NCBI GenBank assembly: GCA_964617955.1
Contig: CAZTXB010000005.1
Coordinates: forward strand, 62,001 to 126,000
Origin: JABWCE01 sp964617955
GTDB lineage: Bacteria > Bacteroidota > Bacteroidia > NS11-12g > UBA9320
Reading direction: 5' to 3'
DNA length: 64,000 bases
Below are positions 8,099-17,374 of the stretch, piece after piece (the stretch's first letter is position 1; each line of letters starts with the position of its first letter). A program made the position numbers and the translations under genes. The notes under the pieces were generated by a model. That model was not told where the DNA came from. It worked only from the letters and a program-made list of their open reading frames with translations, and did not search any database.

Positions 8099-9124
8099 TT
8101 ATTGTTTCGAAGTTTCGGACCTTTTCAAAAATTGCTGGTATACCTGGCCAGATATATGACTGATAACCTCCGGCAAATCCTCTACCTTATAGCCTTTGGT
8201 CATGATGGTGAGTAAGTAGGGGTCACCCTTAATATATACCAAACCCGATTCATGCAATTGTCGGGTGGTTTCATCTCCCATTTCACCAAACTTATGGGCC
8301 ACTATGGTGTTCACCGGCAATCCTTTGACCATCCCTAATTTAAAATCACATGCCTCCAGCAATTCGGCTGCAAACTCCGAATTTGCTTCATTTAAATAAC
8401 TTGCGTTGAACACAATTCTTAAAAAACGGGAAAAATGACGCGCAGTCATGCGACCTTCACTATTGGTAAGTCGAGGAATACCCAAATCGTCAAAGAGCTT
8501 TTGAAAGGTTTTCAGGTCGACGTTTTTATTCAGGAGATAAGTGGCATTATTATCGGAATAAGAAATCATATACTTTAACAGTTCACGAACCGTGTATGAT
8601 TTTCCTGCCTGAATCTGATCTGAATTATAAGTTTGATAGGGTATGACATGATGAGCTGTGGTCAGTGTTAATTTTTTTTCCAATAGCTCAGGATGTGATT
8701 CCGACATCTTTAGAAAAGTAATTAATCCAGGTACCTTAATAAGTGAACCCGGAAAATAGGCTTCTGAATCGTTGATACTCATCCATTCGAGGTTCTTAAT
8801 GTCCATCAAATAAACAGAGGCTGAGATTAATTTTCTTTTATTCTGGCCGGTTTTAATGTAGCTGTTTATCTGGGCTTTAAGGGTAGCAAATGAGGAGGAT
8901 TCTTCCGTAAGTTCAGCAAATAGCAAGGGTCGAATCAACTTAAATCCCTTAATTCTTTCACTTTTATATAAGTTGCTTTTTACCGAATCCTTAATATTAC
9001 TGATGGCCGAATCGGTTCTCGAGCTGATTTTTTTATGAAAATATTGGTCAAGCACATAAGTCGCGGCGCAACTTACTATAACCAGTGCGGCAGTGGCTAT
9101 GGGGGTGACTCTTTTTTGAAACAT
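8099..9124 (-). CDS. Class A beta-lactamase-fold serine hydrolase, membrane anchored
   Basis: A 341-residue protein with an N-terminal membrane anchor (ATAALVIVSCAATYVL) and a periplasmic beta-lactamase2-type domain. The active-site Ser lies in SLIK (SxxK), SDN is present in SYSDNNATYLL, and KFG replaces KTG near the C-terminus. The omega-loop ExxLN motif that supplies the deacylating Glu of true class A enzymes is not visible. It is therefore more likely a D,D-peptidase or esterase-like cell-wall enzyme than a resistance enzyme, which is an inference. It is monocistronic. Confidence 0.8.
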   Translation of the reverse strand: MFQKRVTPIATAALVIVSCAATYVLDQYFHKKISSRTDSAISNIKDSVKSNLYKSERIKGFKLIRPLLFAELTEESSSFATLKAQINSYIKTGQNKRKLISASVYLMDIKNLEWMSINDSEAYFPGSLIKVPGLITFLKMSESHPELLEKKLTLTTAHHVIPYQTYNSDQIQAGKSYTVRELLKYMISYSDNNATYLLNKNVDLKTFQKLFDDLGIPRLTNSEGRMTARHFSRFLRIVFNASYLNEANSEFAAELLEACDFKLGMVKGLPVNTIVAHKFGEMGDETTRQLHESGLVYIKGDPYLLTIMTKGYKVEDLPEVISHISGQVYQQFLKRSETSKQ

Positions 9125-9254
9125 GTATTAGCTTAACGAAAAATTATGGTCTTAGAGTATTTATAGTCTGAATGAGCTCATTGCCTTCATTGTTCAAATA
9201 ACCCATTTAATATCATTACAGAATCAACATTATTTTAATGCTCTCCATCTGCCA

Positions 9255-12200
9255 TTATAAAATATCAACCGTTGTTCTCACTATATGAAAGCGCTTTGTA
9301 AAATCTCTTAATTTTAATTCCATCACATAAGTTCCCTGAGGAAGAATTTTGCCATTCATGTCCTTGCCTTCAAATACTTTACCATCTAAACTCGACTCAA
9401 AAACTTTTTCTCCCCAACGGTTAAATAGGGCATACTCTGAAACCAAAATCCCCTTTGAAACTATTTTGAATTGATCATTAAAACCATCTCCATTGGGCGA
9501 AAAAGCATTCGGAACCCACAAGTAATAGATGTCCGACACCAAGACATCCATGCTCATTGAATCTTTACAGTTCAATTCATTGGCCACATAGAGCCATACT
9601 TTATATTGGCCTTTGTCTCGGTATTTGTATGTTGGATTTAAATTTACGGAGTCTTCAGAGCCATCGCCAAATTTCCATTTAAAACCAATATAATTGCTCG
9701 AAAGGTTGAGGAAGTTAACCGAAGGATCGGGCAGTTTTGGTTCAAGCGGGGTAAAACTAAAGTTGGCTCCGGGCCAGTCTATAACGGTGACAGCTGCAGG
9801 TTTAGTAAGCGTTGCATCGCAACCTTCCGCCGTAGTCGCTGTTAGTGAAACATCATATACCCCCACTTTGGTATACATAAATTTTGGAGACGTTACCTTG
9901 CTCTGGTTGGTTGGGCTAAATCTCCAGTCGTAGCCCACTGCTCCGGTAGATCGATTGGTGAATTGTACTTCCTGGTTTCTGCATATTTTTAGCTTATCAA
10001 TCTCAAAATCCACAAATGGCAAACTGTAAACCACCACATTGATTAAAGCGCTGTCCTTGTTAGAGCACTTGTCGGTAAGATTGATTTTAAAATTGGAAGT
10101 GGTGCTTGGTTTTAAATAAAAAATGCTCTTGGATGTGGCGATACCATTAACAAACCATTGATACTGAGAAGGAACGCCACCGGAAAAATTTAAGGCCAAT
10201 TGACTGGAATCTCCTGAGCATATAGCCGGTTTTTGTAAAATGTATCCCAATTTTAAGGGAGGCCTCACCGTCACATTCACAATGCCTGAATCTCCAAAAA
10301 CGGTACAATTATCCTTAGCTTTAATTTTGTAGGAAGTTGTAACCAAAGGCGAAACTACCTGATCTTTCATGATTCCCAATCCATTGTCCCAGGAAAACAC
10401 ATACTGGAGTACTTTGCCGCCTGAAATCTGTGGCTTAAAGCTTGCCGAACCTCCATAACAAATTGTGGTGTCTTTCAGACCTGTGATTTTTAAAGCAGGA
10501 AGCACTGTAACCATGATGGAATCCTTGGCCGGAGAGGAGCAATTATCTGTAAGAGTTAGAACATATTTGGTGCTCAGTGAAGGGTTCACATTGTGCGATG
10601 GGGTGGCGGCGAGTCCTTGATTCCATGCGTAAGTATAATTCGAAATATTTCCACCCGAAACTGTGGAAGTAAGATTCACTGAGGTGCCTTTGCAAATAGC
10701 CGAGTCGTTGTTTAAAAAAACTTTCAGTTCGGGCCTTACTTTTACTAAAATAGAATCTTTGGCAGGAATCACGGTACAGCCATCGCTAAGGGTTACTTTT
10801 AGCCACGAGCTGGTTTTTAGGCTTATCGATTGAGGTATTCCTGTTCCCAGTCCGTTGTTCCATAAGTAAGTGTATGCCGAACTCAAGCCCCCCGAGCCAC
10901 TTGCATTTAATGCTGAGGTTTTCGAAAAGCATATCAGCGTGTCGTTGCTCAAAAGTTTTACTTTTAGTGGGTCTCGAACTGTAATATTAATTGAGGCTGT
11001 GTCGTTGAGTGGCGAACAACCGTCGCTCAGAATAACCTGGTACCTGGTAGTTACACCCGGCAAAACCACATGCGTACTTTTATTGCTTAGACCATTGTCC
11101 CAGGTATACTGATATGCTGAGGGCAAGCCCCCAGTGGCTAAGGCCGTTAAATTTACCGATTGCCCCACACAAATGGTGGTATCCTTATCTACACTCACCT
11201 TTAATTTTGACCTGACATCTACCCGCACCTCTGATGAATCGACTGTTCTGGTGCACACATCGGTGAGGTATACTTTATAAAGGGTGTTGATTATAGGTTT
11301 CACGGTGATGGAATCGCCATGGGATATGCCCTTCCAGGTAAACACATAGTCTTTGGAATATCCATTTTTACCTACGCCATAAAGTATCACCGAGTTGCCG
11401 TTGCAAATGGTGGTATCCTTAAATGCGGTGAGCTTAACAGCTTGTTTATAGGCTGTATAATACATTTTGAAACCACGACCGGTTACAAGCTGGTCTGACC
11501 GGTGTCTTAAGGTGATCAGGCTTCCGTTTACCTTAATTTTTTTTCCTGCAAATGGAAGCGTGGTTCCGGTAAAACTGCCTAGTAAAGTCCCACCAGGGTA
11601 TTTTCCACGATAGATGTACAAGCTATCGTATTTGTTTTCGTAGTCGAAATCCAAAAAATTAAAAACTATGCTATCAGAGGCCGGCACACTTATTTTAAGG
11701 AAGGTATTACGAGCCTGTTTATAAATGGCTTCGCCCCCATCGTCGTAAACAAACGATTGACATTTGCTTGTGCTGTCTGTTCCACTCTCAGGCATACGAA
11801 CGGAATTGCAAATGTCAAAGCTTGAATCTACCTTGATGTAGGCTGTTCTGGTAAGGCTATCGCTCTTGTTTTTAAAGCAGCTGTTAGCCACCAACTTTAC
11901 ACTGTACACTCCGTAATTTTTGTATTGATAGGTCGGACTATAGGCAGTTGAGGAGGCTCCATCGCCGAAATACCATTTTACACTTTTAGCATTGCTGCTG
12001 AGGTTGTAAAAGTTAGCGGTCATGCCGGTTCGGCACACTATGGTATCGGCCGCAAAACCTGCCTTAACGTATCCACTGTCGTATTTTGCACCCACGTTGC
12101 AGGCATACCATGCATTGGTTACTGCAATTACCTCCTTTCCACATTCGCCATATAAATCCACTGCGGAGCGAATAGAATAAAAACGGGCGTCGGCATAATT

Positions 12201-13781
12201 GGAGGATGGACCCAAATAGACCGATAAATTCCTGTAAGCTATTTTTTCTGCCTTTGTAATTCCTAAACTGTCGACCTTGTAAACATTGGAAGCATCATTG
12301 GTTCCTGCTCCCCCTTCGGTGATTAAATAATACCACCAATTCTGAACCCCACTATTAATATGAACGCCTCCATTATCGCCTGTTCCTGTATACCAGTTCG
12401 TACTTTTATAGCAACGGGGATGCCCTTTGACTTTAGGGTTTGCCATGTCTCTTAATCCGCTTCCGCTGGTGGTTATTTCTTCCCCTATTTTCCAGTTATA
12501 CTGGGTAGGCCTTCCATACCTCTCAATCGTATTGCCAAAAATATCGCTAAAAGATTCATTCAATGCTCCCGATTCGTAGCTATAGATCAGATTGGCTGTG
12601 TTTGAGGTAACGGCATGGGCAATTTCATGCCCACACACATCTATGGACGTAAGTGGTTTAAATGTGTTTCCGTCGCCATAGGTCATGGCGACCCCGTTCC
12701 AAAAGGCGTTATCGTAATTGCTTGAATAATGCACGTAGCTATAGATTCTCGCATTTTTGTTGTCGTAACTGTTTCGGTTATGAATACTTTTAAAATAATC
12801 GAAGGTTACCTCCGCTCCCCAATGGGCATCGGTGGCTACTTCGTCCTTATTGGCGTTGACATTGTTCCAGATATTGTTGGAGTCGGTAAAATCAACTGCT
12901 GCACCATAGCTCGTCCCCTTCTTCATGTTGAGGGTATATATGCCGCCTCCTCTCCCTGCCTCTCTTAATCGGTAGTTAAACGAAGCTGTGCTGTCGGTCA
13001 CCATCGACTTAATGCCGCTGTATTTGGTATAAGCTGTAGCAGGTACGTCAGTGGTATGAATGAGGTTTTCCCTTGCATTCACAGTTCCATCGCTTACATC
13101 GATAAATATGTTTTCGGCCAATAGGGGCTCATTGGCATATACCGAGAACTTATAGCTGAGTTTAAAAACCGGTTTTTCATAGGATAAATTAAGCGGACAA
13201 TAGACCAATTCTCCCTTAGGGAACCAGCTTGCCTCGGCGTTGTTTTTTATCGTTTTTATAGCTGCTTCCTCTTCCTCTACCTGCCATTTATAGGATGTTG
13301 CCGGCAGACTCTTAAGTGCCAATGTAAGGCAAAGCTCCTCACTCAAGGGGTTCGTTGCCAAATCAGCATTTATTTCATAAACTTCACCATTAAATGAATG
13401 CAGTTTATGATTCTTAAAATGTGCAATGACAATGGCCCCATATACAGGTACCGACTGATATTTAAGTTGAAACCTCTGGTGTTCAAAACCCAATTCATCG
13501 GTTTCAGAATTAAATAAGTATAAAGAGTATTGATCGGAGAGTTTAAGAGCTTTTTTTAGATAAGCCAATGCTTGGTTTTGTGGTGGCGCAAAATTTTCGT
13601 CGAGCAAGGCATAGCTTATTTTACCGCTTGAGGGATTTACTCTTAAAAGTTTTGCGTTTTGAAGCTGCTCAGCAGCCTCCCTCCCCTTGTATTCCTGAGC
13701 CTTCAGATGAAAGTTAACAAAAAGAAAAATGCAAATGCAGGTAATTATCTTACTTTTTAGTGAAGCACTCATTCGCATCAT
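9255..13781 (-). CDS. Secreted M4 (thermolysin-family) metallopeptidase with T9SS type B sorting domain
   Basis: A 1508-residue secreted zinc protease. A signal peptide (cleavage near FHLKAQ) precedes a propeptide. The catalytic domain has GHEIAHAVT at about residues 384-388 and the distal ligand in SGALNESFSDIFG, as in thermolysin. Then come a PKD domain (about 577-637), a CUB-like domain (about 654-777), six tandem Ig-like repeats of about 83 residues each starting near (D)xxIC, two further PKD-like domains, and a gliding-motility type C-terminal domain (about 1425-1508) with NAFSPNGDGFNDQF and FNRWGEKVF. That C-terminal domain marks type B export by the type IX system. The repeats probably hold the enzyme at the surface or bind polymers. 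The start could be the first, second or fourth codon. Confidence 0.93.
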   Translation of the reverse strand: MMRMSASLKSKIITCICIFLFVNFHLKAQEYKGREAAEQLQNAKLLRVNPSSGKISYALLDENFAPPQNQALAYLKKALKLSDQYSLYLFNSETDELGFEHQRFQLKYQSVPVYGAIVIAHFKNHKLHSFNGEVYEINADLATNPLSEELCLTLALKSLPATSYKWQVEEEEAAIKTIKNNAEASWFPKGELVYCPLNLSYEKPVFKLSYKFSVYANEPLLAENIFIDVSDGTVNARENLIHTTDVPATAYTKYSGIKSMVTDSTASFNYRLREAGRGGGIYTLNMKKGTSYGAAVDFTDSNNIWNNVNANKDEVATDAHWGAEVTFDYFKSIHNRNSYDNKNARIYSYVHYSSNYDNAFWNGVAMTYGDGNTFKPLTSIDVCGHEIAHAVTSNTANLIYSYESGALNESFSDIFGNTIERYGRPTQYNWKIGEEITTSGSGLRDMANPKVKGHPRCYKSTNWYTGTGDNGGVHINSGVQNWWYYLITEGGAGTNDASNVYKVDSLGITKAEKIAYRNLSVYLGPSSNYADARFYSIRSAVDLYGECGKEVIAVTNAWYACNVGAKYDSGYVKAGFAADTIVCRTGMTANFYNLSSNAKSVKWYFGDGASSTAYSPTYQYKNYGVYSVKLVANSCFKNKSDSLTRTAYIKVDSSFDICNSVRMPESGTDSTSKCQSFVYDDGGEAIYKQARNTFLKISVPASDSIVFNFLDFDYENKYDSLYIYRGKYPGGTLLGSFTGTTLPFAGKKIKVNGSLITLRHRSDQLVTGRGFKMYYTAYKQAVKLTAFKDTTICNGNSVILYGVGKNGYSKDYVFTWKGISHGDSITVKPIINTLYKVYLTDVCTRTVDSSEVRVDVRSKLKVSVDKDTTICVGQSVNLTALATGGLPSAYQYTWDNGLSNKSTHVVLPGVTTRYQVILSDGCSPLNDTASINITVRDPLKVKLLSNDTLICFSKTSALNASGSGGLSSAYTYLWNNGLGTGIPQSISLKTSSWLKVTLSDGCTVIPAKDSILVKVRPELKVFLNNDSAICKGTSVNLTSTVSGGNISNYTYAWNQGLAATPSHNVNPSLSTKYVLTLTDNCSSPAKDSIMVTVLPALKITGLKDTTICYGGSASFKPQISGGKVLQYVFSWDNGLGIMKDQVVSPLVTTSYKIKAKDNCTVFGDSGIVNVTVRPPLKLGYILQKPAICSGDSSQLALNFSGGVPSQYQWFVNGIATSKSIFYLKPSTTSNFKINLTDKCSNKDSALINVVVYSLPFVDFEIDKLKICRNQEVQFTNRSTGAVGYDWRFSPTNQSKVTSPKFMYTKVGVYDVSLTATTAEGCDATLTKPAAVTVIDWPGANFSFTPLEPKLPDPSVNFLNLSSNYIGFKWKFGDGSEDSVNLNPTYKYRDKGQYKVWLYVANELNCKDSMSMDVLVSDIYYLWVPNAFSPNGDGFNDQFKIVSKGILVSEYALFNRWGEKVFESSLDGKVFEGKDMNGKILPQGTYVMELKLRDFTKRFHIVRTTVDIL

Positions 13782-13888
13782 TTATAAGGCGCAATTTAAA
13801 ACAAATATTTGAAGTCTTCTATATTGACTGCAATCTGCTCGATGATGTTACAATCCGCTGAACTTTACCAGATAAGCCCTCTACATTA

Positions 13889-14124
13889 GGGCCTGCTGAA
13901 AAAGTTCAGTGTGCGTTCATTACAAGGAGGCAAGGCGAAGATGTACTTTGCCGTACCTCGAGCCGAAGCCGACGAAGTAAGGGACGTGCAATGAACTAAC
14001 GTCTTTCTGAAGGCATTCGATGAACGATACTTTCATATTTCACTAATTTTATCTTGCATTAAGAGCAATAAAAAATTTAATGAACCTCATGATATCAAGC
14101 CTTTAAGTGTTTTTCAGCAGGCCC
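13889..14124 (-). mobile_element. MITE-like element, copy 2 (236 bp, inverted)
   Basis: This copy has the same length and ends as copy 1 but lies in opposite orientation. It has perfect 15-bp terminal repeats and a perfect 7-bp flanking direct repeat TACATTA (13882-13888 and 14125-14131). Its drifting half differs from copies 1 and 3 at roughly ten positions; the other half is the same as copy 3. It occupies most of the gap between the M4 protease start and the glycosyltransferase gene. Confidence 0.85.
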
Positions 14125-14190
14125 TACATTAATTTTTACCCTTCTTACAATTGTGAGAATGAGCATGCCAAAACAATCCCCTCAATTTTA

Positions 14191-14198
14191 TAGCTTTG
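14191..14198 (+). promoter_or_regulatory. Putative -7 box of the glycosyltransferase gene
   Basis: TAGCTTTG matches TAnnTTTG and lies 23 nt before the GTG at 14222. It supports that start over the earlier GTG at 14153, which would put the box inside the gene. Confidence 0.4.
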
Positions 14199-14221
14199 CA
14201 GTCCATCCGTATTCTCACTTT

Positions 14222-16156
14222 GTGAAGCTGTCTGTAGTCATTGTTAATTACAATGTAAAATATTTTTTGGAGCAATGTCTTAAGGCTGTGTTCAAAGCTA
14301 TGCAGGGTATCGATGCAGAGGTTTGGGTAGTCGATAATAACTCAGTAGATGGAAGTCTTGAAATGGTTTCAAAAAACTTTCCATGGGTTAAAGTTATAGC
14401 CAATACCGAAAATGTTGGCTTCTCGAAGGCTAATAATCAAGCCCTGCGCTTATGCAAGGGAGAATTCACACTCTTGCTTAATCCCGACACCGTGGTTGAG
14501 GAAGAAAGTTTTGCAAAGTGTATTGCGTTCATGGAAAAAACCCCGGAAGCAGGGGCCCTGGGAGTAAGAATGGTGGATGGAAGCGGTCGTTTTTTACCGG
14601 AGTCAAAAAGAGGACTTCCTACTCCTGAAGTAGCGCTTTATAAAATGTTTGGATTAAACCGATTGTTCCCTAAATCTCAAAAATTCGGGCGCTATCATTT
14701 GGGTTTTCTTGAGGAAAATAAGAACCATGAAGTTGAGGTTTTGGCAGGAGCCTTTATGTTTATTAGACATGAGGCTTTAAAAAATACCGGTTTATTGGAC
14801 GAAACTTTTTTTATGTATGGGGAAGACATCGATCTGTCCTATCGCATTCTAAAGGCCGGGTATAAGAATTATTATCTCGCCGAGACGTCGATTATTCATT
14901 ACAAAGGCGAAAGCACCAAAAAAGGATCGGCCAATTATGTAAAGATTTTTTACCAGGCCATGGTCATTTTTGCCCGTAAACATTACAGTGGCAGCAAGTC
15001 GGGGTTTCTTATTTTTCTTATCAATTCTTTCATTTACCTGCGGGCTTTTGCAGCATTGGTTTACCGTTTTTTTAACCGCTGGTGGTTGGTGCTCCTCGAT
15101 GCTTTCCTTTTGTTTTTGGGAATGTATTTTCTGAAATCCTATTGGGAAGAGCATATAAAATTTATAGACCACTACCCCAGAGAATTGATGCTCATTCATG
15201 TGCCTTATTACGTAGCCCTTTGGGTAGGTGTAGCCTACATCAATTTAAGCTATCAACGTCCATTTAGCCTCACGCGTATTTTTCGAGGCGTGCTTTTGGC
15301 AACTGTCGCAATTTTGGCCGTTTACAGTTTGTTTCCCGAAAGCCTTAGATTTTCAAGAGGACTCATAATTCTTGGTTCGGTATGGGCTCTCATTGAAATG
15401 ACAGCCACACGCTTGCTGTCTAATTTTATTGAAACAGGCCATTTGAGTTTAAGCAACTCTCCCAAATCAAAATTGATCATTGTTGGAGGACCGGAAGAGA
15501 CCAAGAGGGTTTTTGAAATGTTAAGCCAGTCGAATCTTAACTTTATAGGCTTTGTGCTTACTCAAAACAATGGCTCCAATAAAAATATCTTAGGCCAAAT
15601 TGAGAATTTGGAGGAGATTGTAACGGTATTTAAAGCCGATGAATTGATTTTTTGCAGCAAGGATGTAACCTCCAAGGAAATTTTAGCCTGGATGGTAAGG
15701 CTTGGCCCAAAACGGATTCATTATAAAATTGCGCCTGAGGCAAGTTCCTTTATCATCGGGAGTCGTTCCAAAAACAGTCAGGGGGAGCTTTTTACCGAAG
15801 AAATTTCTCTTCAGCTTTCAAAATCATCCACCCTGCAAAAAAAGCGACTCTTCGATATACTCTTTACGCTTTTAATGCTCGTATTATGTCCGATATGGCT
15901 CATTTTTTCAAAGAGGAGAAAGGAAAGATTAATGGCTTGTACTGATATTTTAACGAGAAAAAAAACCTGGGTTGGATACGGGGGAACCTCGGCAACAGGC
16001 GTGTTGCCTAAAATACCTCCGGGTGTATTTAGCTGCTTGCAACAGTCGAAGTCAGAGGTTACCGATCCCGAAATAATCGATACCTTAAATTACCGTTATG
16101 CCCGATTTTATGCCATTGAAACAGATCTTGAAATCTTGCTGAAGAATTTTCTATAA
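14222..16156 (+). CDS. Family 2 glycosyltransferase fused to a sugar-transferase-like membrane module
   Basis: A protein of 644 residues from GTG at 14222, where the conserved family start KLSVVIVNYNVKYF begins. An in-frame GTG at 14153 would add 23 unconserved residues. Residues 1-240 are a GT2 domain of the rhamnosyltransferase type, with VVDNNSVDGS, LLNPDT and the acidic GEDIDLSYR. Several membrane helices follow (about 255-395). Next is a Rossmann-like region beginning LIIVGGPEETKRV, similar to the CoA-binding-like part of initiating sugar transferases, then one more helix and a polar tail ending DLEILLKNFL. It probably adds a sugar to a lipid-linked surface glycan; the acceptor is unknown. 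It stands alone, without a glycan gene cluster. Confidence 0.82.
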   Translation: MKLSVVIVNYNVKYFLEQCLKAVFKAMQGIDAEVWVVDNNSVDGSLEMVSKNFPWVKVIANTENVGFSKANNQALRLCKGEFTLLLNPDTVVEEESFAKCIAFMEKTPEAGALGVRMVDGSGRFLPESKRGLPTPEVALYKMFGLNRLFPKSQKFGRYHLGFLEENKNHEVEVLAGAFMFIRHEALKNTGLLDETFFMYGEDIDLSYRILKAGYKNYYLAETSIIHYKGESTKKGSANYVKIFYQAMVIFARKHYSGSKSGFLIFLINSFIYLRAFAALVYRFFNRWWLVLLDAFLLFLGMYFLKSYWEEHIKFIDHYPRELMLIHVPYYVALWVGVAYINLSYQRPFSLTRIFRGVLLATVAILAVYSLFPESLRFSRGLIILGSVWALIEMTATRLLSNFIETGHLSLSNSPKSKLIIVGGPEETKRVFEMLSQSNLNFIGFVLTQNNGSNKNILGQIENLEEIVTVFKADELIFCSKDVTSKEILAWMVRLGPKRIHYKIAPEASSFIIGSRSKNSQGELFTEEISLQLSKSSTLQKKRLFDILFTLLMLVLCPIWLIFSKRRKERLMACTDILTRKKTWVGYGGTSATGVLPKIPPGVFSCLQQSKSEVTDPEIIDTLNYRYARFYAIETDLEILLKNFL

Positions 16157-16283
16157 GCCTCATCCCTATTTATATTCTTTGTACCCTTAAAATCTCAAGT
16201 CTTCCTATTTTAAACTTTTTAGGTTTTTTATCGAAGTAATTCTAAATGGTTTCTTTTAACCGGCCTCTGAATTAAAAAAATAT

Positions 16284-16291
16284 TAAGTTTG
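16284..16291 (+). promoter_or_regulatory. Putative -7 box of the alpha/beta hydrolase
   Basis: TAAGTTTG matches TAnnTTTG and ends 6 nt before the ATG at 16298. If used, the mRNA would be leaderless or nearly so. Confidence 0.4.
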
Positions 16292-16297
16292 CATTGA

Positions 16298-17002
16298 ATG
16301 GAACCACTCATCCTATTGCCGGGGGCATTGGGCTCTATGAACCAATTCGATGACCTTGGCAGGTACTTAGGCGAACTTAACATCACTTGCCATGCCATGA
16401 ATCTGGCCGGACATGGATTGGACCCTTATTCAAGCGAGGCCCAAACGGTTCCTTTCATGGCTGAGGCCATGATGAATCAATTGAATCTTAAAAAAATAGT
16501 GGGACCGGTTAATATTTTAGGCCATAGCTTAGGGGGGTATCTCGGAGTTTATATGTGTTTAAAGTATCCTGACCGAATTAACAAGGTATTTACATTGGGA
16601 ACAAAATGGCACTGGACCTCTGATATTGCTGCTCAAGAAATTAACCTATTAAATCCGGAGAACATGGTATTGAAAATACCGGCCTTTGCTGCTAAATTGT
16701 TAAAAGATCATGGCACCAATTGGGAATATCTGGTACAAGCCATGGCAACACTCATAAGAGATTTAGGTAACCATAATTATTTAGCTCCCGAAAAAATTAC
16801 GCCTGTTGAGCAGGGTGTAAGAATAGGTTTAGGCGACAGAGACAACATGGTGACCTTTGAAGAATCGTTCAACACTTTCATAGCGTTAAAACATTCCGAA
16901 TTTCAAGTTTTCCCAAATACACCACACCCTTTTAACAAGTTCAACCTGCTTGAATTGGGTTTATCTGTCAGAAATTTTTTTACGTTATCGCCCCCCGATT
17001 GA
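16298..17002 (+). CDS. Alpha/beta-fold hydrolase
   Basis: A 234-residue cytosolic hydrolase. The oxyanion-hole region LLPGALGS is near the N-terminus, the nucleophile elbow GHSLGG is at about residues 75-80, the likely acid is in GLGDRDNM and the likely catalytic His in NTPHPF close to the C-terminus. The order and spacing are those of MenH/esterase-like alpha/beta hydrolases. The substrate cannot be read from the sequence, and the menaquinone genes about 4 kb away are not in the same unit. It is probably a single-gene transcript. Confidence 0.82.
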   Translation: MEPLILLPGALGSMNQFDDLGRYLGELNITCHAMNLAGHGLDPYSSEAQTVPFMAEAMMNQLNLKKIVGPVNILGHSLGGYLGVYMCLKYPDRINKVFTLGTKWHWTSDIAAQEINLLNPENMVLKIPAFAAKLLKDHGTNWEYLVQAMATLIRDLGNHNYLAPEKITPVEQGVRIGLGDRDNMVTFEESFNTFIALKHSEFQVFPNTPHPFNKFNLLELGLSVRNFFTLSPPD

Positions 17003-17374
17003 CTGTCTTTGGTTTAATGGCTCAGTTTTTTGTAATACGTTTAAGTAAGGAGGCTGCTTGTGTCCACTCATTCAAATTTGGTGCTGTAATTTTAAATGCT
17101 AAGAACGGGGGATTAATGCCCTTGTTAAGGATTAGTCAGTACAATTTTTCAAAAAGAATGCATTTTCCTTCACCGCTTATCAACACCTATTTAGCCAAAA
17201 TTGCCTAAGCAAACTTTCACCCAATGCTCATTTATTTTGGTCAGGGTTTTATATCGGTTACAAATTTAGAACTATATAACCCTTTTTGAGTAAAGGGCTA
17301 ATAGTCTATGCGATTAATTTCTTTGCTATGGAGTCTCTATTCTGAATACCATAAGAAACTGCTCCCCGGACTAC
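17003..17374. other. Gene-free stretch between convergent genes
   Basis: About 370 bp separate the alpha/beta hydrolase from the converging CotH gene. I see only a weak hairpin (CCCTTT / AAAGGG, 17280-17297) without a T tract, and no convincing gene or repeat. Confidence 0.5.

Noticed and set aside
8099..9124. Calling the SxxK/SDN protein a beta-lactamase resistance gene
   Set aside because: The omega-loop ExxLN motif is not visible and KTG is changed to KFG; a cell-wall hydrolase is more likely.
16999..17208. A 69-codon open frame overlapping the end of the alpha/beta hydrolase
   Set aside because: No recognisable motif, low-complexity composition unlike its neighbours, and no promoter box of its own.
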